A stretch of 64,000 nt of DNA from Cupriavidus pauculus (GTDB taxonomy: Bacteria; Pseudomonadota; Gammaproteobacteria; Burkholderiales; Burkholderiaceae): the NCBI RefSeq assembly GCF_008801835.1, contig NZ_VZOW01000007.1, forward strand, positions 1 to 64,000, given 5' to 3'. The notes under the pieces are model-generated. The model had not been told where the DNA came from and did not search any database. It was given only the letters and a program-made list of their open reading frames with translations. The position numbers and the translations under genes are program-made. This document shows positions 62,063 through 64,000 of this stretch, one piece after another (position 1 is the first letter of the stretch; the number at the start of each line of letters is the position of its first letter).

Positions 62063-63688
62063 CTACATCAACGCTTCGACCGAGTACGCGACACCGTCGC
62101 GCCCCGGATCCGCGCCGCCTTCGAGCTGGCCATCGCGGATGCGCACCGCGTGCACCCAGCCGATCGTGTAGTTGTAGGGATTGCGGATGACTTCGTAGCC
62201 GCGCTGCTCGAGCTGTCGCGTCACCGCGCGCGGCACGCGATTGCAGACGTCGATGGCGTTACTGGTCGACGAGAACCGCGGTGCCGACACCGCTGCTTGC
62301 ATCGTCATGCCGCGATCGACCACATTGAGGATCGCCTGCAGCACGCCCATTGCGATCTGCGTGCCACCGGGCGCGCCGAGCACGATCTCGGGCTTGCCGT
62401 CGCGGAACACGATCGTCGGGCACGACGACGTGAAGCGGCGCTTGCCTGGCGCGATGCTTCCCGCGCGACCGGGCCGCGGATCGAACACGCCCATGCAGCC
62501 GTTGTACATGAAGCCCAGTCCCGGCGTGATCGCGCCCGCGGGCATCGCCAGCGAATGCGTCAGCGACACGCAGTTGCCATCGCGGTCGACCACCGAAAGA
62601 TGCGTGGTATCGCGCGGCACTGCGTGTCCCGGGTTCACGCGCGTCACGGCCACGCGATGGCCGCTGCGGATCGCGTCGGCTGTCGCCGTGGCGCGTTCGG
62701 CTGAAAGCAGCGCGTCGAGCGGCACGTCGACGTAGGCCGGGTCGCCGATATGGCGATCCTTGTCGACGGTGGCCTGTTTCATGACCTCGCACAGTATCGT
62801 GATGTACTCAGGCGAGTTGTGCGGAATCGACGCCAGATCGAACTGGTCGAGCGCGTGCAGCATTTCCAGCAGCATCGCGCCGCCGCCAGGCGGCTGATTG
62901 GTTGCCACGATGCGGTCGCGGTAACGCCCGAACAGCGGCTTTTGCCGCACCGCGCGATAGCCTTCGAGATCCGCGCGCGAAATCAGCCCGCCGTGGCGCG
63001 CCATGTCCTCGACAATCGCGGCGCCGATCTCGCCGCGGTAGAAATCGTCGGCGCCCACGCGGCCGATCCGTTCCAGCACATTGGCCAGGTCGGGATTGCG
63101 CAGCGGCGAGCCGATCGACTTCGGGCTGCCGTCTTCCTTGCAATAGAGTGCGCGGCCCGACGCGCTGAAAGCCAGACGCTCGCGGTTGCTGGCGCGGCCC
63201 AGCGTTGCGTCGTCGGTCCAGAACGCATACATGCCGGGACGCACGAAGTAACCGTTGCGCGCCCAATCCACGGCTGGTGCCACCACTTCGGCCCACGGCA
63301 GGCGGCCGTGCGCGCTGTGCATCGCCTCGAGCCCGCGCAGCGTGCCCGGCGTGGCAATCGACTGATAGCCGATATCGTTGAGCCGGCCCTTGATGAAGAA
63401 GCCGAAGCCGTCGCGCGCTTCGCCTTCGAGCAAATCGGCCCACATGTCGGCCCGCGCGCTGCCCGGCGCGGTCGCGTGGAAATCGAAATACTCGTGCGCA
63501 TTGCTGCCCGGCATGTACACCGCTGCGGTGCCGAACCCTGCGATGCCGCACATCAGCGGATCCACCACGGTCTGGGTCAGCGCGCAGGCCACCGCGGCGT
63601 CCACCGCGTTGCCGCCGGCCTTCAGGATTTCCGCGCCCGATTCCGCGGCTTCCGGCTGCGGGCACACCACCATTCCCTGAGTGCTCAT
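62063..63688 (-). CDS. gamma-glutamyltransferase family Ntn-hydrolase
   Basis: A 541-residue member of the gamma-glutamyltranspeptidase family. ATG at 63688 starts MSTQGMVVCPQPEAAESG; the upstream open frame is antisense to nothing known and overlaps the neighbouring gene. The N-terminal VDAAVACALTQTVVDP is typical of the large subunit, and the autocatalytic nucleophile is the second Thr of RDTTHLSVVDRDG. Near the end, LGAPGGTQIAMGVLQ is conserved. No signal peptide is evident, so it may be cytoplasmic, as for acylase-like relatives. It sits 2 bp after a Bug gene. Confidence 0.88.
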   Translation of the reverse strand: MSTQGMVVCPQPEAAESGAEILKAGGNAVDAAVACALTQTVVDPLMCGIAGFGTAAVYMPGSNAHEYFDFHATAPGSARADMWADLLEGEARDGFGFFIKGRLNDIGYQSIATPGTLRGLEAMHSAHGRLPWAEVVAPAVDWARNGYFVRPGMYAFWTDDATLGRASNRERLAFSASGRALYCKEDGSPKSIGSPLRNPDLANVLERIGRVGADDFYRGEIGAAIVEDMARHGGLISRADLEGYRAVRQKPLFGRYRDRIVATNQPPGGGAMLLEMLHALDQFDLASIPHNSPEYITILCEVMKQATVDKDRHIGDPAYVDVPLDALLSAERATATADAIRSGHRVAVTRVNPGHAVPRDTTHLSVVDRDGNCVSLTHSLAMPAGAITPGLGFMYNGCMGVFDPRPGRAGSIAPGKRRFTSSCPTIVFRDGKPEIVLGAPGGTQIAMGVLQAILNVVDRGMTMQAAVSAPRFSSTSNAIDVCNRVPRAVTRQLEQRGYEVIRNPYNYTIGWVHAVRIRDGQLEGGADPGRDGVAYSVEALM

Positions 63689-63690
63689 GA

Positions 63691-64000
63691 TCAGTTCGCC
63701 TTGAAATCGACGTCGGACATCGCGCTCTGCAGGCGGCCGGTATCGCGCTCGGTCAGTTGCATCAGCAGACTCGACGGTCCCGGCATGGGGATCACCTGCA
63801 TCGTCTTCAGCTTCTGCAGCACGGACTTGTCGGCGAGGAATTTTTGCGACGCGGCGTGCAGCCGGCGGATCGTTTCGGGCGGGGTGCCCGCCTTGGCGGC
63901 GATGCCCATCCATCCCAGATCGTCAAAGCCGGTCAGCCCCAATTCGGATGCGGTGGGCACGTTGGGTAGCTCCGGCACGCGCTTGGGCGAGAACAGCACC
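63691..64000 (-). CDS. Bug family substrate-binding protein, C-terminal part (cut by window end)
   Basis: About 103 C-terminal residues of a Bug receptor: VPELPNVPTASELGL, then LGWMGIAAKAGTPPETIRRL and a final helix. The start lies beyond the window. It is separated by 2 bp from the gamma-glutamyltransferase gene and is probably cotranscribed with it. Confidence 0.8.
   Translation of the reverse strand, partial: VLFSPKRVPELPNVPTASELGLTGFDDLGWMGIAAKAGTPPETIRRLHAASQKFLADKSVLQKLKTMQVIPMPGPSSLLMQLTERDTGRLQSAMSDVDFKAN

Noticed and set aside
62063-63913. Extended start for the gamma-glutamyltransferase at 63913
   Set aside because: The extra 75 residues overlap the Bug gene in another frame; MSTQGMVVCPQPEAAESG from 63688 fits the family start.
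1-64000. tRNA, rRNA, riboswitch or CRISPR elements
   Set aside because: No cloverleaf-like arms with a TTCGA-type T-loop at proper spacing, no rRNA-like segments and no regular short direct repeats with spacers were seen.

Overview
The window looks like chromosomal DNA of a high-GC betaproteobacterium of the Burkholderiaceae, most likely Cupriavidus or a close relative. The reasons are the codon and base bias, six periplasmic tricarboxylate-type (Bug/TctC) binding proteins each beside catabolic genes and a regulator, the many LysR/GntR/IclR/AraC regulators, and a Bordetella/Burkholderia-type two-partner secretion locus. The genus is an inference from gene content only.

Left part (1-28 kb): accessory catabolism. 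A LysR regulator is followed by a class II aldolase, RidA and D-2-hydroxyacid dehydrogenase operon (minus strand), divergent from a Bug receptor and a GntR regulator; two copies of a TGTATACA palindrome mark the likely operator. Then come an AspT-type exchanger, membrane proteins, a NIPSNAP/Bug/AraC group, a LysR/D-serine dehydratase pair, and a long plus-strand run Bug - amidase - Bug - enoyl-CoA hydratase - NDP-forming acyl-CoA synthetase - alpha/beta hydrolase - IclR. A PfpI-like protein, a PAS-GGDEF-EAL protein, a VOC protein, an atypical SDR and a LysR gene gutted by internal deletion complete this part.

Central part (28.6-57.6 kb): a contact-dependent growth inhibition (CDI) type locus. 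The order is a small TPS exoprotein (848 aa), a TpsB/FhaC-type outer-membrane transporter, a periplasmic parvulin, a 2711-residue CdiA-like exoprotein ending in a predicted PD-(D/E)XK nuclease, and its immunity gene. It is followed by about 14 kb of silent-looking cassettes: nine orphan cdiA C-terminal fragments, most with an adjacent immunity gene. Eight of the nine keep the same pre-toxin segment and the junction AAQNE(A/S/E)LNN found in the parent. One toxin is a recognisable RNase A-like CdiA-CT, two look like BECR-type RNases, one is a tRNase-like domain killed by nonsense codons while its immunity gene stays intact, and several are unassigned. Cassettes are separated by a recurring inter-module repeat, which carries an intrinsic terminator in its best copy, and by fragments of a small reverse-strand gene. 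A 114-bp direct repeat brackets the array. Shared frameshifts, a tandem recombination scar and chimeric joints show repeated exchange between cassettes.

Right part (57.6-64 kb): ordinary catabolism again. A Bug receptor, a tartrate/D-malate-type dehydrogenase divergent from a LysR regulator, a YddG-like exporter, a gamma-glutamyltransferase, and a Bug receptor cut by the window end.

No RNA genes, complete insertion sequences, integrases or CRISPR arrays were seen. Similarity statements come from reading the sequence and from memory of protein families; no database search was run.
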